A stretch of 64,000 nt of DNA from Actinomadura geliboluensis. GTDB lineage: Bacteria > Actinomycetota > Actinomycetes > Streptosporangiales > Streptosporangiaceae. The position numbers were made by a program, and so were the translations under genes. The stretch lies in NCBI RefSeq assembly GCF_005889745.1, contig NZ_VCKZ01000005.1:1-64000 (forward strand), given 5' to 3'. The notes under the pieces are model-generated. The model saw only the letters and a list, made by a program, of their open reading frames with translations. It did not search any database and was not told the DNA's origin. Of the stretch, positions 31,969 to 39,859 are shown piece after piece; the first letter of the stretch is position 1; each line of letters opens with the position of its first letter.

Positions 31969-32940
31969 ATGAGCGAGCACGGACCGGCCCTGGTCGAGGG
32001 CATCACCGGTGCGGTCATCGGCGTGTCCGACTTCGGCCCGCACCTGGAGTTCTTCGGCGGACGCCTCGGCTACGAGGTCGCCGCGCGGGGCACCGTCGGC
32101 GCGGCGGCCGCGGACGCCCTGTGGGGCACCGGGCCCGCCGACGTCGAGGCCATGGCGCTCGCCGCGGCGGGCGCCGGCACCGGCCGGATCCACCTGGTCC
32201 GCGTGCCGGAGCCGCTCGCGCCCGCCGCGCGCCCGCACAACCTCGACGACGGCCTGATCGGCATCGACGTGTACGCCGCCGACATCGCGGCCGCGCACGC
32301 CCGGTTCGCCGCGGACGGCATCGCGTGGTCGACGCCGCCCGCCACCTACGGCGTCGCCGTGGGGGACCGGGAGGTCCAGGTCACGCAGGGCGTGTGCCCC
32401 GCGCCCGACGGCACCGCGGTCGTGTTCGTCCAGCCCGCCGCGATCCGGGGGACGGCCGCCTGGGAGGCCGACCCGGGGCGCCCCTACACCGAGCTGACCT
32501 CGGTGGTGTGCCACGTCCCCGACGCCGGCGCTGAGGTGGCGTTCTGGGGGCCGGACGGCCTCGGCATGTCCGTCTGGTACGACGTGGTCTTCTCCTCGCC
32601 GGGCTTCGACACGGTCGCGGGCCTGCCGCCGGGCACCCGCATGCGGCTGGCGTTCCTCGCCGGGGAGCGGACGGCCCGCATCGAGGTCACCTCCGCCGAG
32701 GGGGAGCACCGGGTCGACCGGCGCCCGGCCCAGCGCCCCGGCCGCTCGCTCGGGCACAGCGGCTGGACGGTCCGCACGCGCGACCTCGGCGCCGCGCTGG
32801 AGAGCGTCCGCCGGACGGGCGGCGCGGTGGTGTCCGCCGCGCCCGTGGAGACCGACGACCCGCTGCACGGCAAGGCCGCCGCGGCGTCGGTCACCACGCC
32901 GAACGGCGTCAGCGTGACGCTGTACGAGCCCCGCGCCTGA
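31969..32940 (+). CDS. Two-domain VOC protein, paralogue 2
   Basis: A 323-aa protein with two VOC domains (about 10-160 and 170-320). The first runs GITGAVIGVSDFGPHLEFFGGRLGYEV. The second runs ELTSVVCHVPDAGAEVAFWG, then MRLAFLAGERTARIEVTSAEG and a final TTPNGVSVTLYEP. Matching positions with the other two VOC proteins are the EL(T/H/Q) start and R-(L/I)-E-(V/I/L) strand of domain 2. No complete His/His/Glu metal site is obvious. It is monocistronic, starts at ATG 31969 behind GAAGGG, and lies under a strong promoter and compound element. Confidence 0.82.
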   Translation: MSEHGPALVEGITGAVIGVSDFGPHLEFFGGRLGYEVAARGTVGAAAADALWGTGPADVEAMALAAAGAGTGRIHLVRVPEPLAPAARPHNLDDGLIGIDVYAADIAAAHARFAADGIAWSTPPATYGVAVGDREVQVTQGVCPAPDGTAVVFVQPAAIRGTAAWEADPGRPYTELTSVVCHVPDAGAEVAFWGPDGLGMSVWYDVVFSSPGFDTVAGLPPGTRMRLAFLAGERTARIEVTSAEGEHRVDRRPAQRPGRSLGHSGWTVRTRDLGAALESVRRTGGAVVSAAPVETDDPLHGKAAAASVTTPNGVSVTLYEPRA

Positions 32941-32986
32941 CGCGGTCGCGGGTGCGCGCCGCGCGGGGCCGTTCGCGGCGCTGCGG

Positions 32987-33853
32987 TCAGGCCGTCCAGA
33001 GTTCGAGGTGGACGCCGTCGGGGGAGGTGGCGGTGAACGCGCGGCCGCCGCGCAGCGGGCTGTCCACGATGGCGCCCGTGCGCGCGCCGGCCGCGGTGAG
33101 CAGGGCGTGGGCGGCGTCCAGGTCGGCGACCGGGAAGACGCCCGCGCGCATGCCGGAGGTGAACGCCTCGTCGCCGGCGGGCAGTTCCAGGCCCGGGAAG
33201 CTGATCAGTTCCAGCCGGGCGCCGTGCCCGTCCCAGAACAGGTCGAGGACGATCTCGGCGTCCGGCCGGTCGATGCCGATCAGCGCGGCCACGGCCGGGT
33301 TCACCAGCCGCTGCGAGTAGAGCGTCCGCAGGCCGAGGCCCGTCCAGAACCCGGCGTCGCACCCGTGGGCGAGGTGGACGGCGGCCTGCAGTTCGGAGTG
33401 CCGCCGCTCGCCGTCGGCGTCCAGCAGGCTCGCGCGGCGGGAGCTGCCCTCGACGAGGACGACCCGGATGCCGCCGGGGCCGACGAGGCCGCATTCGGCG
33501 AAGGGCCGCCCGCCGAGCTCCCACCGGGCGACGGGGGAGGGGGCGCCGCCGGCCGCGGTGAGTTCCGCGACGCTCGCCTCGATGTCGCGCGTGTAGACGT
33601 CGACGGCGTAGCCGCCGGAGGCGATCCCGGTGCCGCCCTCGGGGGCGGCGACGAGCACGAGGCCCCCGGCGCCGGCGCCCTCGGGGAGGTAGAGCACCTC
33701 CTCGGCCGGCCCGGACAGCCCGTACAGGGCCGCCGCCGCGTCCCGGCCGAGGACGCCGCGGCGCCGCTCCCGGAAGCCGAGGACGGACAGGAAGCCCGCG
33801 GCGGCGGGGAGGTCGTGGCATCCGAGCACGGCGTACCGGGGGCTGGTGAGCAT
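32987..33853 (-). CDS. Two-domain VOC protein, paralogue 3
   Basis: A 288-aa protein with two VOC domains: YAVLGCHDLPAAAGFLSVLGF (1-30 region) and HSELQAAVHLAHGCDAGFW at about 155, then GARLELISFPGLELP and a closing TSPDGVHLELWTA. A GCHD motif in domain 1 and VHLAHG in domain 2 give possible metal-binding His. AGGGAG precedes ATG 33853. It is convergent with the paralogue at 31969 and divergent from a cupin gene, sharing the compound element at 33899-33923. Function in the pathway is unknown; ring cleavage or isomerisation are the family's usual reactions. Confidence 0.82.
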   Translation of the reverse strand: MLTSPRYAVLGCHDLPAAAGFLSVLGFRERRRGVLGRDAAAALYGLSGPAEEVLYLPEGAGAGGLVLVAAPEGGTGIASGGYAVDVYTRDIEASVAELTAAGGAPSPVARWELGGRPFAECGLVGPGGIRVVLVEGSSRRASLLDADGERRHSELQAAVHLAHGCDAGFWTGLGLRTLYSQRLVNPAVAALIGIDRPDAEIVLDLFWDGHGARLELISFPGLELPAGDEAFTSGMRAGVFPVADLDAAHALLTAAGARTGAIVDSPLRGGRAFTATSPDGVHLELWTA

Positions 33854-33898
33854 GGTGACTCCCTGGGGTCGGGACCGGTGACGCGGCGCATGCTATCT

Positions 33899-33923
33899 GA
33901 AACACTGTTCCGAGAATAGAAAC
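33899..33923. promoter_or_regulatory. Compound IclR-type element (GAAAC-N3-GTTCC-N7-GAAAC)
   Basis: Half-sites at 33899-33903, 33907-33911 and 33919-33923, exact spacing. It occupies the 87-base divergent region between the VOC gene (minus) and the cupin gene (plus). Confidence 0.6.
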
Positions 33924-33940
33924 AGCGATGGGAGAGGCTC

Positions 33941-34561
33941 ATGCCCCTGCACCTCGCCGACGCGGACCCGGCCCGCCCCGGGCTCCCCTGGAAGGCGTTC
34001 ACGATCCCGGGGTCGAACGAGCCCGTGGGGCTGCTCCGGCTGGAGGTCGACCCGGCGGACGGGTCGTCCACCTCGCTCGTCCGCTTCCCGCCCGGCTGGC
34101 TCCGGCCGGGGCCGGGCCACTACGCCTGCGGCGAGGAGTTCGTCGTCCTCGACGGCGCCCTCACCGTCTCCGGCGTGGCCTACGAGCGGGGCGACCGCGG
34201 CTGGATCGCGCCCGGTGTCACCCGCCGCGCGTCCGTGAGCGGCGGAGGCGCGCTGGCGCTGGCCTGGTTCTCCGGCGTCCCGGCCTGGACCGAGGGCGAG
34301 GGCGCCGCGCCGGCCGACCCGTCCGGCGGCCGGGTGCCGCTGCTGTCGGTGCCCGTTCCGGAGGCGGGGCTGCCGCTGCGCACGGGAGGGGACCGGGAGG
34401 CGCGGCTGTACGAGCGGGCGCCCGCGCGCTTCGGCTCGCCGGTCCGCGTGCTGTGGCCGGCGGGCGCGGACGGCCCGCGCTGGGCCGCGTTCGGGCCCGG
34501 TGAGCCGCTCCCGGCCGGACGCCCCGGCCGGATCCTCGTCCGGCCGGGCTGTTCCATTTAG
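33941..34561 (+). CDS. Cupin-domain protein (ChrR/DUF4437-like)
   Basis: A 206-aa protein with one clear cupin: LVRFPPGWLRPGPGHYACGEEFVVLDGALTV (H, C, E, E in the first cupin motif, about residues 42-70), then GDRGWIAPG as the inter-motif loop. The second half repeats a degenerate version (VRVLWPAGADGPRWAAFGPG). This resembles small ChrR-like or dihydroxyacetophenone-dioxygenase-like cupins, which bind a divalent metal. ATG 33941 follows GGGAGAGG. The 3' end carries a compound IclR-type element (34551) for the next transcription unit. Possible dioxygenase or isomerase; unproven. Confidence 0.72.
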   Translation: MPLHLADADPARPGLPWKAFTIPGSNEPVGLLRLEVDPADGSSTSLVRFPPGWLRPGPGHYACGEEFVVLDGALTVSGVAYERGDRGWIAPGVTRRASVSGGGALALAWFSGVPAWTEGEGAAPADPSGGRVPLLSVPVPEAGLPLRTGGDREARLYERAPARFGSPVRVLWPAGADGPRWAAFGPGEPLPAGRPGRILVRPGCSI

Positions 34562-34575
34562 CGGAAAGCTGTTGC
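34551..34575. promoter_or_regulatory. Compound IclR-type element (GTTCC-N7-GGAAA-N3-GTTGC)
   Basis: Half-sites at 34551-34555, 34563-34567 and 34571-34575. It overlaps the last codons of the cupin gene and precedes a second copy 24 bases farther on. Confidence 0.5.
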
Positions 34576-34598
34576 AAGATGTCCCCACCACAACCTAT

Positions 34599-34623
34599 GT
34601 GACGATGTTACGCACAGCGGAAC
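34599..34623. promoter_or_regulatory. Compound IclR-type element (GTGAC-N3-GTTAC-N7-GGAAC)
   Basis: Half-sites at 34599-34603, 34607-34611 and 34619-34623, immediately before the GAGGAGG ribosome binding site of the small gene at 34639. With the copy at 34551 it forms a tandem pair. Confidence 0.5.
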
Positions 34624-34638
34624 ATGAGGAGGCATCGC

Positions 34639-34983
34639 ATGATCTACCTCGTCTACCGGATGAAGCTCAGCGAGCGGTCCCGGCGCAACCAGAAGGAGTT
34701 CTGGGCGTGGCTGGAGGACCGCGAGCGCTGGTTCTACCGCGACCTCCCCATGGTCAGGGAGGTGCGCTGGTACTACAGCGTGATCGGCGACGTCTACACG
34801 CTGGAGAACTGGGCGGCGTTCGAGGACGAGGCCGCGTGGGGCGCCTACCGCGCCGCGCTCGGCGGGCTGAAGGCCGACGCCGACTGGGAGGGCGAGCGCG
34901 TCACCCAGGACGACTGGTGGGAGTTCCTGGACACGCGGATCGTCACCGATCCGCCGGTGCCCGTCGGGCTGCGCCGCGGCTGA
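34639..34983 (+). CDS. Small protein, possible dimeric alpha/beta-barrel (114 aa)
   Basis: I do not recognise this with certainty. Sequence features are MIYLVYRMKLSERSR, then a Trp/Tyr-rich core (FWAWLEDRERWFYRD, VRWYYSVIGDVYTLENWAAFED) and a helix AWGAYRAALGGL. This is compatible with a NIPSNAP/ABM-like ferredoxin fold that forms dimers and often accompanies aromatic-degradation or polyketide genes. ATG 34639 has GAGGAGG upstream. The gene is followed 14 bases later by the IclR paralogue, with which it is co-transcribed under two compound elements. Lack of homologue data keeps the call open. Confidence 0.65.
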   Translation: MIYLVYRMKLSERSRRNQKEFWAWLEDRERWFYRDLPMVREVRWYYSVIGDVYTLENWAAFEDEAAWGAYRAALGGLKADADWEGERVTQDDWWEFLDTRIVTDPPVPVGLRRG

Positions 34984-34997
34984 GCGGGACGGCGCTG

Positions 34998-35801
34998 ATG
35001 TCCCGGGAGACCGGCGTCCGCGCCGCCGCCGAGCGGGCCGGGCAGTCGGCCTCGACGGTGGAGCGGGCGGCGGACGTGCTGGTGCTGTTCGCCGAGGCGG
35101 GCGCCCCGACGCTCGGGGTCACCGAGATCGCCGACGCGCTCGGGCTCTCCAAGCCCGCCGTCCACCGGATCCTCACCTCGCTGCGCAGCCGCCGGCTGGT
35201 CCGGGTGGACGAGCAGACCCGCCGGTACGCGCTCGGGCTGACCGCGATGCGGCTCGGCCTGGCCTATCTCGACCACATCGACGTGCGCCGGCTGGCGGCG
35301 CCCGAGTTGGCCGGGCTGTCGCGGGCCACCCGGGAGACGGCGACGCTGTCGACCCGGGCGGGCGCGGAGCGCGTGTACGTCGACCAGGTGACCCCCGACC
35401 GGGAGGTGATCATGTCGGTGTCGCTCGGCGTCCCGTTCCCACTGCACGCGGGCGCCTCGTCGAAGGCGTTCCTGGCCTTCCTGCCCGCGGCGCGCATCGA
35501 GGAGTACCTCGCCGGCGACCATCTCAGCCGGCTCACCGACCGGACGGTCGTCGACCCGGACGCGCTCCGCCGGGAGCTGGCGGAGATCCGGCGGCGCGGC
35601 CACGCCCGCTCGTTCGCCGAGCGCCAGTCGGGCGCGGCCTCCGTCGCCGCGCCCGTCTTCGACCACCACGGCCTCCCGGCGGCGGTGGTGAGCGTGTGCG
35701 GGCCCGTGGAGCGGTTCCGCGGCGAGGCGGACGCCTGCGCCCGGGCGCTGCTCGCGGCGACCGGACGGCTTTCCGCTCTGATGGGGCACGTTTCCGATTA
35801 G
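34998..35801 (+). CDS. IclR family transcriptional regulator (paralogue B)
   Basis: A 267-aa IclR protein. The HTH LGVTEIADALGLSKPAVHRILTSLRSRRLV is nearly the same as in the regulator at 29884, and the effector domain shares YVDQVTPDREVIMSVSLGVPFPLHAGASSKAFLAFL-type sequence with it. They appear to be duplicates that recognise the same element. It follows the 114-aa gene by 14 bases and ends before a perfect 30-bp palindrome. Downstream, after its own promoter, comes the ABC importer. Two regulators on one set of operators could give homo- or heteromers, or a response to two intermediates. Confidence 0.9.
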   Translation: MSRETGVRAAAERAGQSASTVERAADVLVLFAEAGAPTLGVTEIADALGLSKPAVHRILTSLRSRRLVRVDEQTRRYALGLTAMRLGLAYLDHIDVRRLAAPELAGLSRATRETATLSTRAGAERVYVDQVTPDREVIMSVSLGVPFPLHAGASSKAFLAFLPAARIEEYLAGDHLSRLTDRTVVDPDALRRELAEIRRRGHARSFAERQSGAASVAAPVFDHHGLPAAVVSVCGPVERFRGEADACARALLAATGRLSALMGHVSD

Positions 35802-35824
35802 CCGCGACGGCGCGCGGCGCACCG

Positions 35825-35854
35825 TGCCGCGCCCGCCGGCCGGCGGGCGCGGCA
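35825..35854. terminator. Perfect 30-bp palindrome, probable terminator
   Basis: TGCCGCGCCCGCCGG (35825-35839) is followed directly by its exact inverse complement (35840-35854). It lies 24 bases after the IclR stop and separates it from the importer promoter. Confidence 0.6.
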
Positions 35855-35904
35855 TCCGGCCGTGTTCCGGCAGCTCACCGCGTAACAAAAACGTCATGAG
35901 CGAA

Positions 35905-35918
35905 AAAGTCAGACCTAT
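35905..35918. promoter_or_regulatory. GntR-type element AAAGTCAGACCTAT
   Basis: Copy of the AAAGTC-W-GACCTTT element (two differences in the right arm), abutting the -35 of the importer promoter. Confidence 0.5.
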
Positions 35919-35945
35919 TGACACTGCCGCGCGGGCCTTTATAGC
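35918..35945 (+). promoter_or_regulatory. Promoter of the second ABC importer operon
   Basis: TTGACA (35918-35923) and TATAGC (35940-35945), 16-base spacer. The GntR-type element lies upstream and the compound IclR-type element downstream, so the two regulators may act jointly. Confidence 0.55.
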
Positions 35946-35957
35946 GTCCAACGTCAC

Positions 35958-35982
35958 GGAACCGCGTTCCGATAACAGGAAC
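35958..35982. promoter_or_regulatory. Compound IclR-type element (GGAAC-N3-GTTCC-N7-GGAAC)
   Basis: Perfect half-sites at 35958-35962, 35966-35970 and 35978-35982: the best match to the consensus in the window, located between the importer promoter and its first gene. Confidence 0.7.
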
Positions 35983-36000
35983 ATCCTGGCGGAGGTGCAC

Positions 36001-37191
36001 ATGCGCAGATCAGTCGTCACGGTCGCCGCGGGGCTGGCGGCCCTCGCCGTGACCGCGACCGGATGCTCGGGCAAGGCCGCGGGTGACAAACCGGAGATCC
36101 AGATCGGGCTGATCTCGCCCATGAGCGGTCCCTTCGCGGTTCTCGGCATCTCCCAGCAGAACTCCCTGACGATCGAGATCGAGCGGATCAACAAGGCGGG
36201 CGGGCTGGACGGCTCGCAGCTGAAGCTCGTCACCCGCGACTCGGGCCTCGACCCGGGCAAGGCCGTCCAGGCGGCCAACGAGATGGCCGGCAACGACGCC
36301 GTCAAGCTCGTCATCGGCCCGTCGCTGACCGCGTTCTACGACGCGGCCAAGGGCACCTACGAGAAGAGCGGGAAGCTCAACTGCCAGCCCGCCGTCTCCA
36401 CGGGCAGCTTCGCCGACCTCAAGTACGGCTTCCGCTCGCAGGACCCCTTCGACCTCGACGGCCGGATGGTCGTGAGCTGGCTGAAGCAGGAGGGCGTCAC
36501 CTCCCTCGGCCTGGTCTACGAGGGCGACGACACCGGCAAGAACACCGACGCGCTGATGAAGAAGCTGCTGCCCGAGGCGGGCATCGAGTACCTCGGCTGG
36601 CAGGTCAGCCGGGCCGACGACCAGAGCCACCGCGCCTACGTCGAGAAGTTCGGGGACGCCGGCGCGATCATGATCTCCAGCAGCGTCGGCGGCGCCAAGA
36701 CGATGGCGGCGGCCGCGCAGGCCGGCTACAAGGGCAAGATCGTGGGCGCCGGGTCCGGCATGCAGAACATCTCCTTCATCGAGGCGGCCGGGGACGCGGC
36801 CAAGGGTGCGGTGTTCCCCGCCGCGCTGTACGAGTACCCGACCCGCAAGTCCCGGTCGGAGTGGATGCCCGGATACCGGACGCACACCGAGGCGATCGAG
36901 CAGAAGTACGGCAAGAACGTCGGGCCGAAGAGCGGCGCGCAGTCGCCGAAGGGCGCGGCCATCACCGCCGACTGCCTGTTCGCCTTCGAGCAGGCCGTGA
37001 AGTCCACCAAGAGCACCGACGCCGCCAAGCTCGCCGCCGCGATCGAGGCGCTGGACGTCCCGGCGGACAAGACCCCGTCCGGCAACGCCATCAAGCCCGG
37101 CCCGAGCCACGAGTTCTACCACCAGGTGCACCTGTACCAGTGGAACAAGGACGGCAAGGGCTGGTACACGACGGAGATCAGCCCGTCGTGA
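36001..37191 (+). CDS. ABC transporter substrate-binding lipoprotein, LIV-type
   Basis: A 396-aa binding protein. The signal peptide MRRSVVTVAAGLAALAVTA is followed by TGC, with Cys22 as the lipid-attachment site (Sec route, unlike the Tat-type protein at 14071). The mature start IQIGLISPMSGPFAVLG is the type 1 LIV-binding fold. GGAGGTGCAC precedes ATG 36001. It leads a four-gene operon with a permease, a permease-ATPase fusion and an ATPase, coupled by overlapping start/stop codons. Its control by both local regulators marks it as the importer of the compound degraded by the surrounding genes. Confidence 0.92.
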   Translation: MRRSVVTVAAGLAALAVTATGCSGKAAGDKPEIQIGLISPMSGPFAVLGISQQNSLTIEIERINKAGGLDGSQLKLVTRDSGLDPGKAVQAANEMAGNDAVKLVIGPSLTAFYDAAKGTYEKSGKLNCQPAVSTGSFADLKYGFRSQDPFDLDGRMVVSWLKQEGVTSLGLVYEGDDTGKNTDALMKKLLPEAGIEYLGWQVSRADDQSHRAYVEKFGDAGAIMISSSVGGAKTMAAAAQAGYKGKIVGAGSGMQNISFIEAAGDAAKGAVFPAALYEYPTRKSRSEWMPGYRTHTEAIEQKYGKNVGPKSGAQSPKGAAITADCLFAFEQAVKSTKSTDAAKLAAAIEALDVPADKTPSGNAIKPGPSHEFYHQVHLYQWNKDGKGWYTTEISPS

Positions 37192-38057
37192 GCGCGCAGG
37201 TCTGGCTCGACGGCCTGTTCGCCGGGTCGGTGTACGCGCTGGTCGCGCTGGCGCTGGCGATCGTCTTCCAGCCCACCCGGGTGCTGAACTTCGCCCAGGG
37301 CGAGCCGGTCGTGCTCGGCGCGGCCGTCAGCTACCAGGTGGTCGCGCTGTGGCAGTGGGGGTGGCCCGCGGCGCTGCTGGCCACGCTCGTGCTCGGCGCG
37401 GCCATGGGCCTGCTCAGCGAGCGGATGATCATGCTGCCGGTGCGGCTGTCCGGGTCCCGGTACGCCTGGATCATCGCCACCCTCGCCGCGGCGATGATCT
37501 TCCAGGCGCTGTTCACGCTGCGCTACTTCGACGTGGACGCGCTGCGCCCGCGCGCCCTGGCCCCCGGCCACCTGGAGGTGTTCGGGCAGCGGCTCGCCTG
37601 GCAGCAGCTGCTCACCATCGGCGTCGCGCTCGCCGTGATGGCCGGCTACGACCTGTTCCTGCGGCGCACCGCCTACGGGCGCGCCATCCGGGCGGCCTCG
37701 CACGACGCCGACGCCGCCGTGATCATGGGCATCCCGGTCCGCCGGGTCGTCCTGCTCAGCTTCGTGATCGCCGCGGTGATCTGCGCCTTCGCGGGCGTGC
37801 TGGCCGCGCCGCTGCTGTTCATCGGCCCGGCCTCCGGGCTGATGTTCACCATCAAGGGGTTCATCGCCGCGGTGATCGGCGGGGTCGGCTCGCCGCGCGG
37901 CGCGCTGGCCGGCGGCCTGATCGTCGGCCTGCTGGACGCGGTGGTCCGCAACCTCGCCGGCGCCACGACCGGGGACTTCGTCGTCTTCGGGCTGCTGGCG
38001 CTGATCCTCGTGGCGTTCCCGTCCGGGCTGTTCGGCAAGCCGATGGAGGCGCACTGA
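37188..38057 (+). CDS. ABC transporter permease (LivH-like)
   Basis: A 289-aa permease opening with WLDGLFAGSVYALVALALAIVF and RVLNFAQGEPVVLGA, the LivH pattern. The coupling loop RAIRAASHDADAAVIMGIPVRRV lies near residue 165, and the last segment ends with LRxPSGLFG-like FPSGLFGKP. It has about eight membrane spans. The start GTG overlaps the binding-protein stop as GTGA, and the stop shares one base with the next ATG (TGATG). It forms the channel with the permease half of the following fusion protein. Confidence 0.92.
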   Translation: MSAQVWLDGLFAGSVYALVALALAIVFQPTRVLNFAQGEPVVLGAAVSYQVVALWQWGWPAALLATLVLGAAMGLLSERMIMLPVRLSGSRYAWIIATLAAAMIFQALFTLRYFDVDALRPRALAPGHLEVFGQRLAWQQLLTIGVALAVMAGYDLFLRRTAYGRAIRAASHDADAAVIMGIPVRRVVLLSFVIAAVICAFAGVLAAPLLFIGPASGLMFTIKGFIAAVIGGVGSPRGALAGGLIVGLLDAVVRNLAGATTGDFVVFGLLALILVAFPSGLFGKPMEAH

Positions 38058-39859
38058 TGAAGGGTGCACACGACGTCCTGCGGCGGGGCCTTCCCGCGCT
38101 GCTGACCGCGGCGGCCGCCGCGGTCCTGCTCGCCTGGCCCGCGATCACCGACTTCTACAGCTACAACGCCTCGTACTACAACGGGCTGGTCGCCGCGGCG
38201 GCGATCAGCGCGATCCTGACGATCTCGCTGAACCTCTCGATGGGGTACGGCGGCCTGCTGTCGATGATGCACACCGGCATGCAGCTGATCGGCGGGTACG
38301 CCGTCGCCTACACCACCGTCGAGGCGGGGCTGCCGTGGCTCGCGGGCGTCGCGCTGGCCATGCTGCTCGGCGCGGTGTTCTCCGCGCTCGTCCTGGTCAT
38401 CAGCCTGCGCGCCACCTACCTGTACTTCGGCATGATCACGCTCGCCGCGAACCTGATCGCGGTGGAGGGCGGGAAGGCGTGGGAGTCGGTCACCGGCGGC
38501 GTCAACGGCATCGTCGGGGTCGCCCCCGGCGGCCTCGGCAAGGTCCCGTTCTACTACGTCACGCTCGGCGCGCTGGTCGTGGTCTACGTCCTGCAGCGCA
38601 ACCTGATGCGCAGCGGCGTCGGCCGGGCGGTCATGGCGGTCAAGGAGAGCCCGGACACCGCCGCGGCCATGGGCATCCGCCCGACCCGCACCAAGATCCT
38701 GGTGTTCACCGTCGCCGGCGCGATCGCCGGCCTCTCCGGCGGCCTGTACGCGCTGCAGCTCGGCTTCATCAACCCCGACGTCGGCATCCTGGACAACGGC
38801 CTGGTGTTCTTCGTCGGCCTGTTCCTCGGCGGCATCGGCACGCTGGCCGGCCCGGTGATCGGCGTCGCGATCATCGCCGCCGTGGTCGAGCTGATCAAGG
38901 ACTACGCCCGGTACACCACGCTGTTCCTCGGCTGCACCCTGCTGCTCGCGATGATGCTCGTCCCGCGCGGCATCGTCGGCACCTGGCGGGGCGGCCGGTT
39001 CGGCCGCCCGCCCGAGGGCGAGGACAGCGAGCCGTCCGGGAACCTGCCCGCGTCGGTGCTGCCGCCCGCCGCCGACCCGGACGTCCCCGCGCTGGAGGGG
39101 CGCGGGCTCGTCAAGCACTTCGGCGGCGTCAAGGCGGTGGACGGCGTGGACGTCTCCGTCGCCGCCGGGACCGTCCACGGCATCATCGGGCCGAACGGGT
39201 CGGGGAAGTCGACCACTGTCGCCTGCCTCACCCGCTTCCACCGGCTGGACGCGGGGGAGGTGCTGGTCTGCGGCGAGCCGGCCCCGGACCGCCCCTTCGA
39301 GGTCGCCGAGCGCGGCGTCACGCGGGTGTTCCAGATCCCGCACCTGTTCGAGCAGCAGACCGTCCTCGACAACGTCCTCGCCGGGATGCGCCGCCGCGAG
39401 CGGTACGGGCTGCCGTCGGCGGTGCTGCGGCTGCCGGGCTACCGGCGCCGCGAGGCCGAGTCCCGCGCGGAGGCCGCCCAGCTGCTGGCGTTCGCCGGGC
39501 TGTCGGGCCGGTCGGCGCAGCTCGCCGGGTCCCTGTCGCACGGCCAGAAGCGGCTGCTGGAGGTCGTCCGGGCGGTGGCGTCGAGCCCGCGCGTGCTCAT
39601 CCTCGACGAGCCCGCCACCGGGCTCGTCCCCGCCGAGATCGAGGCGCTCGCGCGGCTGTGCCGGGCGTTCCGCGACCACGGCCTCGCGGTGGTGCTCATC
39701 GAGCACAACATGGACTTCCTGATGGACGTCTGCGACCGCGTCACCGTCATCGACAGCGGCAAGGTGATCGCCTGCGGGGCGCCCGCCGAGGTCCGCTCCG
39801 ACCCCGCGGTGCTGGACGCGTACCTCGGGCGCTCCGACCTGGTGGAGGACCTGACATGA
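38057..39859 (+). CDS. Fused ABC permease-ATPase (LivM-LivG type)
   Basis: A 600-aa single polypeptide. Residues 1-310 form a LivM-like permease with about nine spans (LNLSMGYGGLLSMMHTGMQL; loop AVKESPDTAAAMGIRPTRTK). After a Pro/Ala-rich linker (about 315-345), residues 346-600 form a LivG-like ATPase: Walker A GPNGSGKST near 377-385, TRVFQIPHLFEQQTVLDNV, signature LSHGQKRLLEVVRA, Walker B LILDEPATGLVP, switch IEHNMDF. The usual two genes are thus merged; the homologous operon at 10654-14057 keeps them apart. The fusion fixes the permease:ATPase ratio. The frame is continuous with no sign of a sequencing join. Confidence 0.9.
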   Translation: MKGAHDVLRRGLPALLTAAAAAVLLAWPAITDFYSYNASYYNGLVAAAAISAILTISLNLSMGYGGLLSMMHTGMQLIGGYAVAYTTVEAGLPWLAGVALAMLLGAVFSALVLVISLRATYLYFGMITLAANLIAVEGGKAWESVTGGVNGIVGVAPGGLGKVPFYYVTLGALVVVYVLQRNLMRSGVGRAVMAVKESPDTAAAMGIRPTRTKILVFTVAGAIAGLSGGLYALQLGFINPDVGILDNGLVFFVGLFLGGIGTLAGPVIGVAIIAAVVELIKDYARYTTLFLGCTLLLAMMLVPRGIVGTWRGGRFGRPPEGEDSEPSGNLPASVLPPAADPDVPALEGRGLVKHFGGVKAVDGVDVSVAAGTVHGIIGPNGSGKSTTVACLTRFHRLDAGEVLVCGEPAPDRPFEVAERGVTRVFQIPHLFEQQTVLDNVLAGMRRRERYGLPSAVLRLPGYRRREAESRAEAAQLLAFAGLSGRSAQLAGSLSHGQKRLLEVVRAVASSPRVLILDEPATGLVPAEIEALARLCRAFRDHGLAVVLIEHNMDFLMDVCDRVTVIDSGKVIACGAPAEVRSDPAVLDAYLGRSDLVEDLT

